Source: Exophiala sp. HKRS030
Lineage: Eukaryota; Ascomycota; Eurotiomycetes; Chaetothyriales; Herpotrichiellaceae
Assembly: GCA_023897205.1 (NCBI GenBank)
Contig: JAHWDD010000001.1
Coordinates: 6,510,001 to 6,574,000, forward strand
DNA length: 64,000 nt
Direction of reading: 5' to 3'
Shown here: in pieces, positions 32,379 to 44,237 of the stretch
How positions within the stretch are numbered: the first letter of the stretch is position 1
Layout: every line of letters begins with the position of its first letter
Program-made: the position numbers and the translations under genes
Notes under the pieces: model-generated
The model's database searches: none
Told to the model about the DNA's origin: nothing
The model's input: only the letters and a program-made list of their open reading frames with translations

Positions 32379-35300
32379 CTACTTCAGTGCAAACCCGAAC
32401 AAAGTATCCATCTCTACCCATTGCCGTCCACATTTCTTCAGATAAGCATCGACCACGGCCTTGATGTCGCTGAATCTATCCTTGTTTGTCTCCGCAAGAA
32501 CGACGATTCGATCTCTATTTTCCGCATATTCCTTCTCTGCTCGAGCCTTGTTCTTCGCCTTTTCCGTGTCAAAAATGGCTGCAAAGTACAGGAGCTGATT
32601 GTACAGTTTTTTCTCTGGGTACTCATAGCTCATGCGACCAAGGCAACCTTCAGCTCTTCCGTTTGGACCCAAACATCTGTGACCATAGACTGACATCTGC
32701 CTTGTGCGGTTTCCGCAAGACGAATCGTCGCAAACTAACCATCCTTCATAGTATGCACAAGTCTGTGATCGGATCTGCGAGTCAAGTTGCATTACAATCG
32801 ACATGGTGGAAAACAACTTCTGACATTCACTGTTGCTGCAGGTGATGCCATCAGGCGTGGATACTGCCATGGAATCGCAAAGTCCTTCAAATACTGTCTG
32901 TTCCTTGCAGTGCCTGCAACGTAAAGTCAATCTAGCCGCGTCCTGAAACCTGACGTTGTCTGGAATTTGTGATTCGAGTGGGAATATTTCCGCGTTTTGA
33001 CGATTGGTTGACGAGCTAGTGTTGATCTGATACTTTCGAACGTCAAGACCTAAGCATTCGGCCAATCTGACCGAATCTGTACCTGGGATAGGTGCACACA
33101 AACGCTCGATTGGTGGGAAAATCTGCTTGTAGAGGTAATACTCAACATCTGGTGTCAAGCCAGAGTCGGCCTTTTGTACATCCTGAGGGGTGTATGATCG
33201 CTTGGGTGCGGGTTGTCCCTTCGTTTTTTCGTCTCCCATGGTGACGATATATGACATGACATCGTTGACACGTACCGGCTTTCCGCGAGCGATTTCGCGG
33301 AGAGCTACTTGGACCTGAGGCATCGAATCCGCGTTGGGATACTCCGTTGGGGTTTTGCCGAGTTTCTGAACTTGTCAGCAGGTATCAAATCGGTCGTTGT
33401 GGAGGACTTACGGTATAAATGACATATTTCTGCACGGGAATCTTGTTCTCTCTCATGTTGCCAGAAAGCTCACGCAGATATTCGTGTACCTTTTCGAGAA
33501 CGACCTCCGAGTCTTCTCCAGAAAGAATCTCATTAAGAAGTCTTTGAGAAGCCTCTTTGGATAGAGCGCAATATTCCCTTCTTTTCATGTCTAATCCCTT
33601 CACCTCAAGTTTCTCGACGAATTTGCCATCTACTTCAGCCATATTGATGGCTGCATACTTCTTCTTTGCGTGGAGCAGCAGCCGTCGGAAGACATTATCG
33701 ATATCGATTTCCAGAAGTTTGTATCGTTCGTTGACGGACTTTTTGAACTCATTTCCGACAGTCAAAGCCTGGGCAATCGTGTCGGCGTTGGTGTTGATCA
33801 TGACTGAATCAGTATCACCGTAAATGACTTGTAGTTGGTTGCTTTCGGCAAGCTCTTTCGTACTTCTAAGAATTTCTCGGCCTTTGAAAGTAGTAAGCAT
33901 AGCGAGTGGTCGAGCATAAAAACGTGATTGGGTATATCCCAAACATCCATACATAGAATTGGCTGTGAGCTTCAAAGCCATTTGCTTCGTGTCATACAAT
34001 GCCATCTGCTCTGGAGTTGCTCGTTTGTCCTTCATCAACTTCTTGACTTCTCTACGACGAGAGACGAGGGTTGCGATGAGCTTAGGTAGAATGCCTTGGT
34101 TTTGATCCACAGGCACCTCTGGAACCTTTTCTTCGTTTTCGTTTTCTGTAGAAGACGTTCGATCGACAGTCGTGAAGCAGATATTGTACTCCTGAATGAT
34201 ACTGGGGTACAAACTGTTGAAGTCCATTACCAGAATAAACTTCTCGTATAAGCCCTTTTCGGGCTCGAAAACAAGGCCACCCTTATACTTGTCTTTCTTT
34301 TTGGTATCGGCACCGTCGTCGCCATCCTCATTTTCGGCTTGCGCCTTGGCACGGCCCTTGCCATACTCTTTGTCCGGACAGATATATTTGTTCCGGTGAA
34401 ATTCATGGAGCAAAATATACTCGTTTCGTTCCGCTCTCGTACCGCTCAAGGTTCGAGCCCAAGAGTTGCCAGCCAGCTCAGTCAGGACTTTCGTCAGGGG
34501 AAGCATTTGCAGCCTCAAAGCAAGAGCCGCGATGAAGAATGTGTCAGCGTGACAATGGTTGACATAGTTCATCAGACCGTCACGTGTAGTAGCCCATGTC
34601 TTTAGAGCAGCTTCATTGTCAAGCTCGCGTCGAGGATTGTCGGGACCTAAGTAGAGCTCGCACATCTCTGTCAAACTCCACTGCTGACATTTGGTCATCA
34701 ATGATTTGCCCATGTCATTTGCAAGATCGCACATCAAACGTCCAGCTAGAAGTTGTCTTTCAGCAAAGAAGGACGATCCACCTTTGCCAAAGGTTTTCGG
34801 CCACTCTGCTCGCTTCATTCTGCCAATACGATGCCATCCGGGTGTCTTCTTCTCTTTCAGTCTACTGAGAAGAATGCTGTAATCCACTTCCTGCAGTTGG
34901 TGGCCCATGAGGACATCAGGATCAACTTTTTCGAAAAGAGCAAGAAACTTGCTTAGTAGAAACTGCTCACTCTTCTCCAGGAAAAATGTACCCTTTTGTT
35001 TCTTGGTTTCTGCTTCAAAACCTACAGGATAGGAAGACGCTGCGGGTCGCATCACAGTGAAAGTCCTAGACGGCATTTTTTCCGGGGGTGTGGTATCAGT
35101 CAACGAGACGTTTTCGTAAACTCGTGCACTCGCCATCAGGATTTCCTGCTTATTTTCTTTCACATTTAGTTGTGTCCGGAAAGAAAGCGACATCAGCGTA
35201 AGTCTGGGCGTTTCAGTGTTCTCCGAGTTACTCAACACTTTGATATTGGCAGGTCGGCTGACAGCACATTCGAGTTTACACCAGGACGCATTGCTGACGG

Positions 35301-36834
35301 CCGTGAAGTCTGCATCTTCGATCGTCAACCAGCAGGGTCCCATGATGTTCTTCCAAAGGACGAATTGTTCGAAGAGGGCGGTGTTGGTTCCGAATACTCG
35401 GGAGAATGTCTCACCCTGGAGATCCATAGGCAACGGGTTTTTGTCGTAAGGATAGAGCAATTTGAGATATTCGGCGCTCTTCGGGACATCCTGAAGTTCA
35501 AAAGCATATTTTCTGATACAAGGCTTCACTTTTCTGGTGTTGACTTTCATCTTAGACATCAGGGAATCCACCTCTCCAAAAACAGCATCCATGTCGACTT
35601 CCTCGTCGGTCTCTCGACCATTGATGACCTTGTGTTTTCTTGGTAAGAAAAACAGCTTCCGAAGGATGTTGTCGACTTTGACGAAAGCGCTGAGGTATTG
35701 CCCTGTCCCTTTGTGCTTCACTTTACCAAACAGACATAGACTTCCATTTATTTCGGTATAGTCAAGCCAGAACATCCTCAAGCTACCATCCTCTTCGACC
35801 GCATCTTGAGGCTTCATCTTCCCAAAGGTCATAGCTTCCGAGGCTGGACTACTTTGTATGTTGAGTTTGCTCGTGATGTTGTTCCATGAGGCCGCATCCA
35901 CTTCAGAGACAGCAGGTAGTGGTGGAGATGAATTCATCGGAGTTGGTAGGGCTGGAGTCTTGATCTTTGGTGGAGGTCTACGGCCCGTCATGTTGACGCT
36001 TGTAGAAGTAGAACCCTCATGTCCGGTGGCTTGAGCTACCACCATCATATCATCGTCATCCTCTTCTTCTTCCTTGACATGAATCTTTGTCTTTCGTTCG
36101 ACAGCCTTTACCACCGGAGAGGAAGGCAGTGGGTCACTCATGATGTTATCATCGTCACCCGCCAGAAGCATACCATCGTCCTCTTCAAAGGCGGATTGTG
36201 GAGGTGGAGTGTCAACCAATTCCGTCTGCGGTCCTTGGTACTTGGATCTGGGTCTTTCTTGGGTTAGAGGAGGAGAGAGGACTCTGACTTTTCGACGAGA
36301 TTCAGTCTTGATTGTTTTCTTGTTGAAAATGCGAGCTGGCATGATATTGGCATCAACTTCACCGAGAAGGTCGGCCATAAAGGCCTCGTCCTCAGCCGTG
36401 GTTTGTATCTAAGTAATCAGCTCCGTTGCACACAATCAATGTCAATGGTAGCTTACCTTTGGCTTGGTTGCAACGACAGGACCATTGTTGAAGTAGTTCA
36501 GAATCTTGTGATTGGTTTTATCGTCCTGCTCCTTCTCTTCCTCGCGTTTCCTCTTAGCAGCTTTGGTTTTAGGTCGAGTATCATCAGCTTCATCGCTGCT
36601 GTAGTGCATCCGTTCATTCTGCCACTCTTCTCGACCATCGTCTGCGTATCCCTCCCCATTATCGTCGACAACAAAATCGTCCTTATCTAGGCGGCCGCGG
36701 ACAACTTTCTTGTACCCGTCCTCGTCAACTTCGTCGTAGATGGCACCTTTGTCCTCGATCTGGTAAGATTCGAGACGTGTTTTGCCTGAAGCGCGTTGGG
36801 CCCGAAGCTGAGCAAGAGCCGCCCGATGCGACAT
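32379..36834 (-). CDS. POL1: DNA polymerase alpha catalytic subunit
   Basis: Extends primase-made primers at origins and on Okazaki fragments. Exons 36834-36457, 36408-33412 and 33365-32379, with introns of only 48 and 46 bp; 1453 residues, the family length. The start MSHRAALAQLRAQRASGKTR matches the conserved Pol alpha N-terminus, followed by an acidic disordered region with the YFNNGPV peptide (about residues 113-119). Polymerase motif A is MDFNSLYPSIIQEYNI, motif B includes LKLTANSMYGCLGY, and motif C is YGDTDSVM. The exonuclease acidic residues are not conserved, as usual for Pol alpha. The C-terminal domain has two zinc cysteine clusters (CRHC...CSNSEC and CDDSSC...CLG). No frame errors are present. 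Confidence 0.97.
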
Positions 36835-37354
36835 CTTGTTGGTCTCTCGATGTGTGCACACCTAGAAGAGACAAGCAGGTTTGCTGAGAAATGATATGTT
36901 GCTGTTGGTAAAGAGGTGAAAGTTGAACCCCGGCATTGGATATTAGATTGATTACACGTCGCGAACGCGCTTTACGCGAAGGATGCGTGACGTGTTTGTA
37001 GCCGGACACGCTAATGATCAAGAAGAAGGCCGAGGGGCTGGCAGCCCCCACATCTTAAACTAAGGTCCTACTGGTCCCCTGGAGGGCAACTTCTGGGCAT
37101 ACTCCCCCTTTCAAATCACAAACACTTTCTAACATTTCTCTATTGATAACTCCTCGACAAATTACAGTATGGGTATAACAACTTGACCCTGTGGAGGAGC
37201 CACGGAAATCATGTCGCCAGGTATAACATCCATATCCACCAAAATGCACAGATATTCTGTCCGCGGTAATGAGTTCCAAATGATGTTCCAACTATTGCAC
37301 AACCTCGTCGATCAACATTTCCAAAGCGCCTCTTATATGAGCGGGCTCAATGCC
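36835..37354. other. POL1 upstream region
   Basis: Contains the POL1 promoter with CGCG-rich elements at 36960-36979. No gene supported up to the stop codon of the next minus-strand gene at 37355. Confidence 0.6.
36960..36979. promoter_or_regulatory. Composite CGCG element upstream of POL1
   Basis: CGCGAAC-GCG-CTTTACGCG then A, 126-145 bp before the POL1 start. It repeats the POL2 promoter pattern with the two half-sites spaced 3 rather than 2 bp. ACGCG is the core of MBF/SBF-type cell-cycle sites. Confidence 0.55.
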
Positions 37355-38176
37355 TCACTCTGCGAACCTCACCTCCTTTGGAACTCTCTTGAGGACAAAG
37401 GCATTTCTCCCAACATCATATACTTCATGCTCAACGAATGCTCGGTCCTTTCTGCGTTCCGGCGCAAGGATGTTGATGTCCTCCGTCTCGATCACTTTCT
37501 CGATTTCGGGAATATCATAGTCTGAGTAGTCTCGATGCAGTACACGACCATGACTGTGTCTGCGGTGATGGTATGGTTCGCATTCCGAGTCGAAATCTCC
37601 TGGTCTTTCCGGGCGCCAGCGCTCAACCTTGACCTCCTCGACTTTTCGCGGAGGGGTGTGACTTCTGCAAAGTTCTACAACAGGGACCCGTTCGAGTTTG
37701 ATGTGCTTGTCGACAGGGACGTAGATCTTGGTCTCTCCTCTCCGATCCGAGTGTCTATGCGAGACGTGTCTGTGCGAAGGTTTCGATGAAACGGTCAGGG
37801 AGTCAAATAACATTCCGAGGTAAGTTGAAGGAAGACGGCTTGTTGCTCGAACTGTTGTTCTCGAATTACGGACCTCAACACGTGTTCTGTCGTTCACGGA
37901 GACAGTGACCAGGTTTTCAGAGTCGGAGCACGAGGCGCTGTCTGATGAAGAGCAATGTCTCGATCTGTGTTTGCAAGCGACTTGTCCACACTTGTGACAT
38001 ACAGAGACTTCGATTGTGTCGTCTTCACTGTGAGAATAGTAAATGTTTTCGTCGTTTGTGTTGCTAACTTCGATTACTTCGATTCTTCGTTCACGGCGGC
38101 GAGGTCTCGAGATCTTGCGAACCATCTGAAGCCTGCCATGTGCGTCTTTCTCGACATATACTGTTTTCTTCTCCAT
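37355..38176 (-). CDS. Hypothetical charged, low-complexity protein
   Basis: About 273 residues from the ATG at 38176 (MEKKTVYVEKDAHGRLQMV); the open frame runs 20 codons further upstream without another ATG, so an upstream exon is possible. The protein is rich in Arg, Glu, Asp and His, with a His/Arg block (about residues 135-150), a Ser/Cys patch (CHKCGQVACKH, which could hold a metal) and a valine-rich C-terminus ending VLKRVPKEVRFAE. No known domain. It looks mostly disordered. The long clean frame and the ordered N-terminal segment make it likely real. Confidence 0.6.
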   Translation of the reverse strand: MEKKTVYVEKDAHGRLQMVRKISRPRRRERRIEVIEVSNTNDENIYYSHSEDDTIEVSVCHKCGQVACKHRSRHCSSSDSASCSDSENLVTVSVNDRTRVEVRNSRTTVRATSRLPSTYLGMLFDSLTVSSKPSHRHVSHRHSDRRGETKIYVPVDKHIKLERVPVVELCRSHTPPRKVEEVKVERWRPERPGDFDSECEPYHHRRHSHGRVLHRDYSDYDIPEIEKVIETEDINILAPERRKDRAFVEHEVYDVGRNAFVLKRVPKEVRFAE

Positions 38177-39148
38177 TGGATGGATTTTTTCGGGCGTTGC
38201 TAGTGAAAGTTTTGCGGACTGTTCTTGAGCGGTCACGACAGGTTGGTGACTTCCTCCAGTCAGTACTGGAGTGAAGCAGGAATTGAGTGGGATGAATTGC
38301 TCAGTATGGGTTCTCTAAGAGAATACTTATTGAAGAGCGTGAGCTACGGTTTGGTGAAGAAGACAGGACAAGCACCTTTGCTACTACAAGCAAAGCAAAG
38401 AATGTATTACAGCAACCAAGGACAAACCGCGATATTCATCTGGCGAACAAAGCAGAGGAAAATAAATCATGGGTGACATTCTTGGTTGTGAATGACTTGT
38501 TTGCTTTCCTGTCTCAAACGAAAGAGCATGTCACGTAGTCAGGAAAGTCAGGAAAAGTAGTTCGTGACGAATGCCATTGTGATGGTTGCTTGTCTACTGA
38601 TTGTGGCTGTATACTATGTCTCAAGACACAAAGACAGGACAACCCACGGGGTTGCCACAAGTCAGGTGGACATTGTTGAGGATCAAACTTGCGAAGTTGG
38701 GACATCTTTCAAGTAAGTGGTTGTAAAGTTAAGGAACTGGATTGTTAACAACGTGGTGGAATTTGTCCTCTGCAGGGTGGTTATGCTTCGGATTAGGCAA
38801 CATTGATTGTTATTCATCTAGATTATAAGATAGATGTCAACAAAGAGTATCAATTTCGAGATCGGGTATAACTCTCCAAGTACTTCGTACGCCATGAGAC
38901 TTCTTAAATATGTTTGCACGTGATTGATCATGAGACCTTTTCCACTGACGAGTGAGGGTCACACATTAGTTCTTAGCAAGGCAGAATTGCAAACGAGCAC
39001 CAGGGTGTGTTTCCAAAATCCGTCATCCAAATGGCCAAAATCCGTCAGCAAACCCGTCACCACTCTCAAAGTCTTGCTTTTATGCCTTCACCAGTTGTTG
39101 AAACGTTCTGTGATCGATGAGCATAAGACTTGTCACTCCTGAGCATTT
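38177..39148. other. Intergenic stretch
   Basis: About 970 bp without a supported gene. Short overlapping open frames only; no repeats or RNA motifs recognised. Confidence 0.6.
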
Positions 39149-40254
39149 TCAATCGCTCACCTGCTGCGAGCCGACTTCTTGCTTGGAATGCGAGAGAATC
39201 CACGTGGCGACGTCGTTTGCAAACTGTTCGCCCACACCATCTGGCTCCGCATGTAATTTATGATATGCATCCGGGTAGGATTTCCAGGTCTTGTCGCCAC
39301 CAGGTGTTTGCAAGACGTCGAAGAGTCGCTTCGCTGCCTGAGGCGAGACTACCCTGTCGCCTGAGCCATGTGCCAGCCAGACTGGACAGGGGAGCGAGGT
39401 TTGCAGGCCCGTGACTTTATGGCCGTGACCTAGGTTCGAAAGATCTGCTGCTCTCTGTAGAAGGCCCTTTAGACCCTCCAGACTCCCTGTGTCGTGGCAC
39501 AGCGGGTCGTCGACCCAATCTTGCCTCACTTGTGCAGATCGAGACATGTATGTAGCACTTAACTTCTGCTTCAATTGTGTTTTTGGCAGAAGAAATGCAG
39601 CGAGCTTGCCGGCTGTGACCTTAATGAATGTCGGTTGCTCTGCAGGGTCGAGTTCAACATACGGCGCTTCGAGAAGCAGCCCTGAGAATTTCGGCTTTTT
39701 AGAGAAGGACGGTGATGTTGATAACAGGTAGTGGAACACCTCTCCTCCACCCATACTGTGACCCATCAGGAACAAAGGCTTCCCCTTAGCCTCAGGAAGC
39801 GATGAGACATGAAGGGCAAAGTCGTGTATGTCGGAGATCACCAACGTCGTGGGTCCCGTCTGTCCATTATCACTTGCTTGCTTAGCAGAGCGACCCCAGC
39901 CTCGTTGATCGAAACCGTACACAGCAATGTTGTACTTCGACGAACTCAGCGCTGGAAAGAAATCATAGTATGCTAGATTGGTGTAAACACTCCACTGTCC
40001 AGGTCATCTTCAACGAGGCCATAGTTACCATTAATGTGATCTGAAAAGCCATGTAGGAAGATCAATATCGCGGAGGGGCTACCTGAGTCAGGCTGTAGAC
40101 TGTCAGTTGGGTCCTCCACGTGCTCGAATCAGCCGACCCGAAGCTGGTGGATTTGGTCCAGCAGGGGGCTACAGGAGATTCTGACCTTCCAAGACTTAGT
40201 GTACAGTTCTGTACCATCAGATGTTGTGAATGTCCCTTCTGTTGTGACGGTCAT
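39149..40254 (-). CDS. YJU3: Monoacylglycerol lipase (alpha/beta hydrolase)
   Basis: Hydrolyses monoacylglycerol to fatty acid and glycerol, probably at lipid droplets and membranes as yeast Yju3. Exons 40254-40186, 40113-40029 and 39972-39149, introns 72 and 56 bp; 325 residues. The N-terminus TEGTFTTSDGTELYTKSWK is the family opening, followed by LIFLHGFSDH with the oxyanion HG, NAYYDFFPALS, then GFDQRGWGRS. The nucleophile is the Ser of GHSMGG; the acid is the Asp of HGSGDRVVS and the base the His of YHKLHAEP. First-exon placement rests on splice signals and homology and is slightly less certain than the rest. Confidence 0.9.
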
Positions 40255-40653
40255 CTTTTTACAATCCCAGCGTCAAGTTTGGAATTCGGTCAATTAGCAG
40301 AGCGTAAAAATGTCGAACTGTGAAAGCTGAAGATTGACCGCTCAAAGATGTCTTCGTAGGTATGTAGACAAAATACCGAGGCTGGAGAATGCGTAGGCCT
40401 GTTGGCCAAAGAAGCATGTTCAAATGACACCCACCGTCTTCGCCGTGTGACTGATACGAGCTCTTCGATCACCGCAGCCACCTCTAATGCACATGCCAGA
40501 ATGGGAAATTCAATGTCAAGGCAGATTTGAGACACGATTGGATTCTTAAAATTGGAACCAGCAGCCGAATTAGTCATAGCAGTTTGTCTTGGCTAGACAG
40601 CTTTCTCACTTTCTAATGCCAGGCCACTAACTAGCTTCATCTCCGGAATTCTA
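40255..40653. other. Spacer between lipase start and LisH-WD40 stop
   Basis: Upstream region of the lipase gene; both neighbours are on the minus strand. No other feature seen. Confidence 0.55.
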
Positions 40654-42119
40654 TCAAACTCTCCATACGAAGACTTTCTTATCAAACCCACCACTGACCA
40701 GGATCTCCTTTCGTTCCCCTCCGCCAGTCTCAAAGCCAGCATGAAGCGTTCGTATCTTGCTACCAACCTCATGGGCTCTCAAAAGACTCACTACCTTCCC
40801 AGTCTGGGTGTCAATCCCACGAATGACCCCATCATCAGCATTGACATACACGCCGTTACCACCTGGACGCCACACTACCTGAGGCGTCGAGTACGGAGTT
40901 TGAGGTGACATCGTAGAGACTTGTAGCCTGATTGCCCGATCCTCCTTGTCCTGCACAGCCAGCTCGGCTCGAGCCTGCGACGCCTGCGTTCGAGCTTCGG
41001 AAAACGGCACCTCCAGAGCAGTCGGGAAGAGGAGCCGAACGATGATCAGTTTCATATGAGGTAAGTTAGACGTTGCCACAGCAAGCAAAGTAGGATCCGT
41101 AGGAGACAGGGCCAGGCAGGATGGCGTGAATGCCACCCAAGCATTGGAGTGTGGTGCTAGATTCTGTCTTCCGGCTTCTTGTACTGAGTATGTACTTTCG
41201 CTGCTTCGTGACGACGAAGACTCCGAGGCTGTAGGAGTGATTTGGTAGTAGTACAGGAATGAAGAGTCTCGTCTTGAGAGAACCAAGTAAAGCTCCAATG
41301 TGTCAGGGTGTCGTACGAAGACCAATGACTCCGGATTACTAGGCAGCGTAATGGTATGAATTGCATCTCCTAGCACTCCATGAACAAGAGGTTCTTCCGA
41401 GTCAACAGAGTCGCCAGGTTGGAAGTTTTCCACCAGTTCATGCTCCGGCGCATATATATGCACCTTTTGGTCCCATCCTGCCGTGGCCACAATCCACCTC
41501 TTGTTCTGCGCGATTCCAGTCGCAACTTGCACAGCATATTTCATATGGTCATGAACCTTGTCAATCAAACGGCCTTCCCGATCATGCAGCATCAGCTGTC
41601 CAGACATCGACGTCGAGAAAACATAGTCTCCAAGAGAACTAAGCGAAAGCACGGGACTTCCATGGATATTTGATATGGAACTCTTGAGCTTGAAAGGATC
41701 CTCCGCTGAAACCTGGGACCATGACTTATCTGCCGCAGTGATCATAAGATCTGCATCTTGGTTGTCGGAAGTCCTGCTGCTTGCAATGCATAGAACGTTC
41801 GAGTTTATTCTTACCTCTGGCTGAGTTGGCTTGGAGGGTGCTGGATGAGCCCAGCCGGTGAATTCATCTTCAGCCTTCCTTTCGAATGTGAGACTGGAAT
41901 CATATTGGATTTTTTCCTCGAGGATTTTCTCAATTGTCCAATCACCTGGATTGGTATCCCCCGCGCTCTCGGGAGGCCTGCCTCTGCAAGGAAAGCCGCA
42001 AGAGTCTATACTGTCAACATGGCGGATTCATTATCTTAGAGAGAAATGCGTACCTCGGTATAATGGTTCGCCTTCAGGAAGCGAGCTACAATAATAGCCG
42101 ATGAATCTGTTGAGGGCAT
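40654..42119 (-). CDS. LisH motif and WD40-repeat protein
   Basis: About 472 residues after one repair. Exon 1 42119-42054, a 48-bp intron, then 42005-40654. Residues 8-35 (IIVARFLKANHYTETLAAFLAEAGLP) form a LisH-type dimerisation motif spanning the splice site. WD40-like blades follow, for instance WIVATAGWDQKVHIYAP and, at the very end, ILVSGGFDKKVFVWRV; an acidic, Ser-rich loop interrupts them. The frame is lost at GGG 41971-41973, just after the LisH motif; one extra base gives PESAGDTNPGDWTIEKILEEK and an open frame into the propeller. LisH-WD40 proteins are usually scaffold subunits; no partner can be named from this sequence. Confidence 0.78.
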
Positions 42120-42367
42120 CGCTGAGGTTAGAATGATGATGTGGGTGGTGAGGAATCATCGTTGGGAAGAACGATTAGTCGGTTTTGTACGCCATCCATA
42201 TCACGTGACCAAAAGGAAATAAATGGCAAAGACGAGTCTTGATCATCAAGTGGTTTGCAATGATGGAGGAAGTCGCCGTACTGATGCCTTGTTCAGCTAC
42301 AAACGCAAGATGATTGCCATCCATGAACGCCTGGACGCCTGGCTAAAAGACTACCCACCTATCCATT

Positions 42368-43283
42368 TCAAGTTGACTTTGATTCGTTCTGAGGAGCTCC
42401 CACGCCATACCGAGCCTTATACTCTCGTGGGCTTTCAAAATCCTTCTTGCTGCCTCCCCACATTCCCTTTCTTTTCGTCCGCGCCCACCACTCTGCCTTT
42501 CGGTATTTCTTTTCCAAGCCTTCACCAAATTCGGCGCCTGATTTCGCCTCGTAGACTGTTGCCATCCCTGCCCTCAGCATCTGCAAGCCAACGTCTCGTC
42601 GTAGAAACCATTTCCACACATATGCAGTACCGACGACTCGGCTATACTGATCTATTTTGTAGACGTAGGTGCGAACACGTTTCCCAGACACATATGAGGT
42701 TAGCCATTCGAGGGCTTCTTGTCCATAAGGTTGAGCAGGTCGACCGAAGTGTGCTAGTTCTGGTGCATCAATGCCCGCGAGTCGTACATGGATCTGTGCT
42801 TTGTCAATTGATCGGTATAGTCTGCAGGGGACCTGCTCTCACAGTCTGATCTTTGAGGGCTTTCTTGTCTACAGGCACACCTCTTCCTGGAAGCCAGCCC
42901 CAGCCCGCAAGTCGTCCGCCGGGAGTATGATAGATCCTGAAGTTGTCTCCATCTCCAACACTAGTGACCTTGCCGACAAGACTTCGTCGTCTCAGAAACC
43001 CAGGATTGATATTCGCGGCTTGGGGTATCCTCCGGAGGTAGCTCCTGTAGAACTTGAACACTCCGAGCGAGGCCGCTGTCAGTACCACCGTAGCTACAAT
43101 GGTTTGAGGTTGGGTAAAGGCCGCAAGCGAAGTGGCATCGGAACCTCTCGCTCGCTCAGTAGCAGAGGAGACTGCGGTGGTGACAGTTTCAGACGCACTT
43201 TGCACGGTCTCCGCTGCGCGTGTCTGGAAGGACTTTGGTTCTGCTGGTTCATCCTTTGTCCCCCACAGTTTGGGCCATGGCAT
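42368..43283 (-). CDS. LCL3: Membrane-anchored thermonuclease-like endonuclease LCL3
   Basis: Staphylococcal-nuclease-fold protein found across fungi and named after yeast Lcl3. Exons 43283-42843 and 42793-42368, 49-bp intron; 288 residues. One membrane helix ([18 protein letters not shown], about 63-80) precedes the nuclease domain. Family motifs: [20 protein letters not shown], then after the intron [22 protein letters not shown], and [21 protein letters not shown]. The Asp, Arg and Glu positions of the nuclease site are present ([19 protein letters not shown]). Members are membrane-anchored; the biological substrate is unknown. ATG 43283 (MPWPKLWG) is preferred to an upstream in-frame start that lacks conserved sequence. 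Confidence 0.9.
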
Positions 43284-44237
43284 GGCGACCTTTGCGCTGC
43301 TCACCTTTGACAAAGGAAGAGACAGGATCCGTAGGAGTGGGCAACTACCTAACTTGTCAGGTCTTGTGGGGTTCAGGTGTTTGTATTTCAGGATTAAGAG
43401 CAAGTGTTCTGCACTATCTTACCCACACCTCAACCGTAGCGGAGTCTACGGCAAAGTGCACTACGGCGGCGACAGCTTTGTTTTCGATGTGCAGATCAGA
43501 CCTCCAACTTTCTTTCGATCTTTTGTTCACGATGTCTGAATGACCTACACTAGACGCTGAGCAAATGCCGATTTCACTTCACTTCACTTCATGCGTCTTG
43601 AATCGAGCGGTCATGTTTTGGAAGCCACAATTGACCATTTGATGAGATGATGAAACATGAATCACAAAGTGATCCGATTGACATCCCTCCATGAGATTGT
43701 CACAGTAGCATGTCTAGGATGATGTTGAAATTGTTGAAGAGGAGCAAAGTCTCCATCGTGAAGTATCTGAGCAAATGTTGAAATAATCGTTCATGACCCG
43801 CTGCTTTGTTTATCAAATGCAAGACTGCGTGCCCTGCTCACTATTGTCATCGGCTACGGATCTTCACTGCCTATTGACCAAACTTCCGAGCACAATTGAA
43901 AGTGGAAGTCCTTCAGCTGTGAGGGCAAGAAGGAATAATCATCGTCGGTGAAAGTCGGAGGTCTATGTGTTGTGCTCACAATCAGTTCATGTGGGCGCGC
44001 ATCTATTGACATGCACTTGTTTTTCTTTGAGCATATTCGGCTATTGAAGTGTGGTATTGTGTTTAGGTTGATTCATCGGCACAGAAACCATCTCAATGGT
44101 AAGAAGCCTCAATAAGCCGACAACACTGTCTTGCTTGTCGACAGGGTTAGTACCTCGTCATGTAAGACTCTTTATCCCAACCTGCCTCGTCCAGCTTCCT
44201 GTCTTTTTATCTACCTTCATAGATCAAAGATCCCAAG
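43284..44237. other. Divergent intergenic region
   Basis: Upstream of LCL3 (-) and of the hypothetical gene at 44238 (+). Contains a short pentanucleotide repeat (TTCAC) at 43573-43591. No gene supported. Confidence 0.6.
43573..43591. repeat. Pentanucleotide microsatellite (TTCAC)n
   Basis: Nearly four uninterrupted TTCAC units in the spacer upstream of LCL3. Confidence 0.8.

Noticed and set aside
41745..41825. An intron just before the main WD40 frame (GTAAG...AAG)
   Set aside because: Splicing there gives the wrong phase, while reading straight through gives a smooth first propeller strand (EVRINSNVLCIASS), so no intron is needed.
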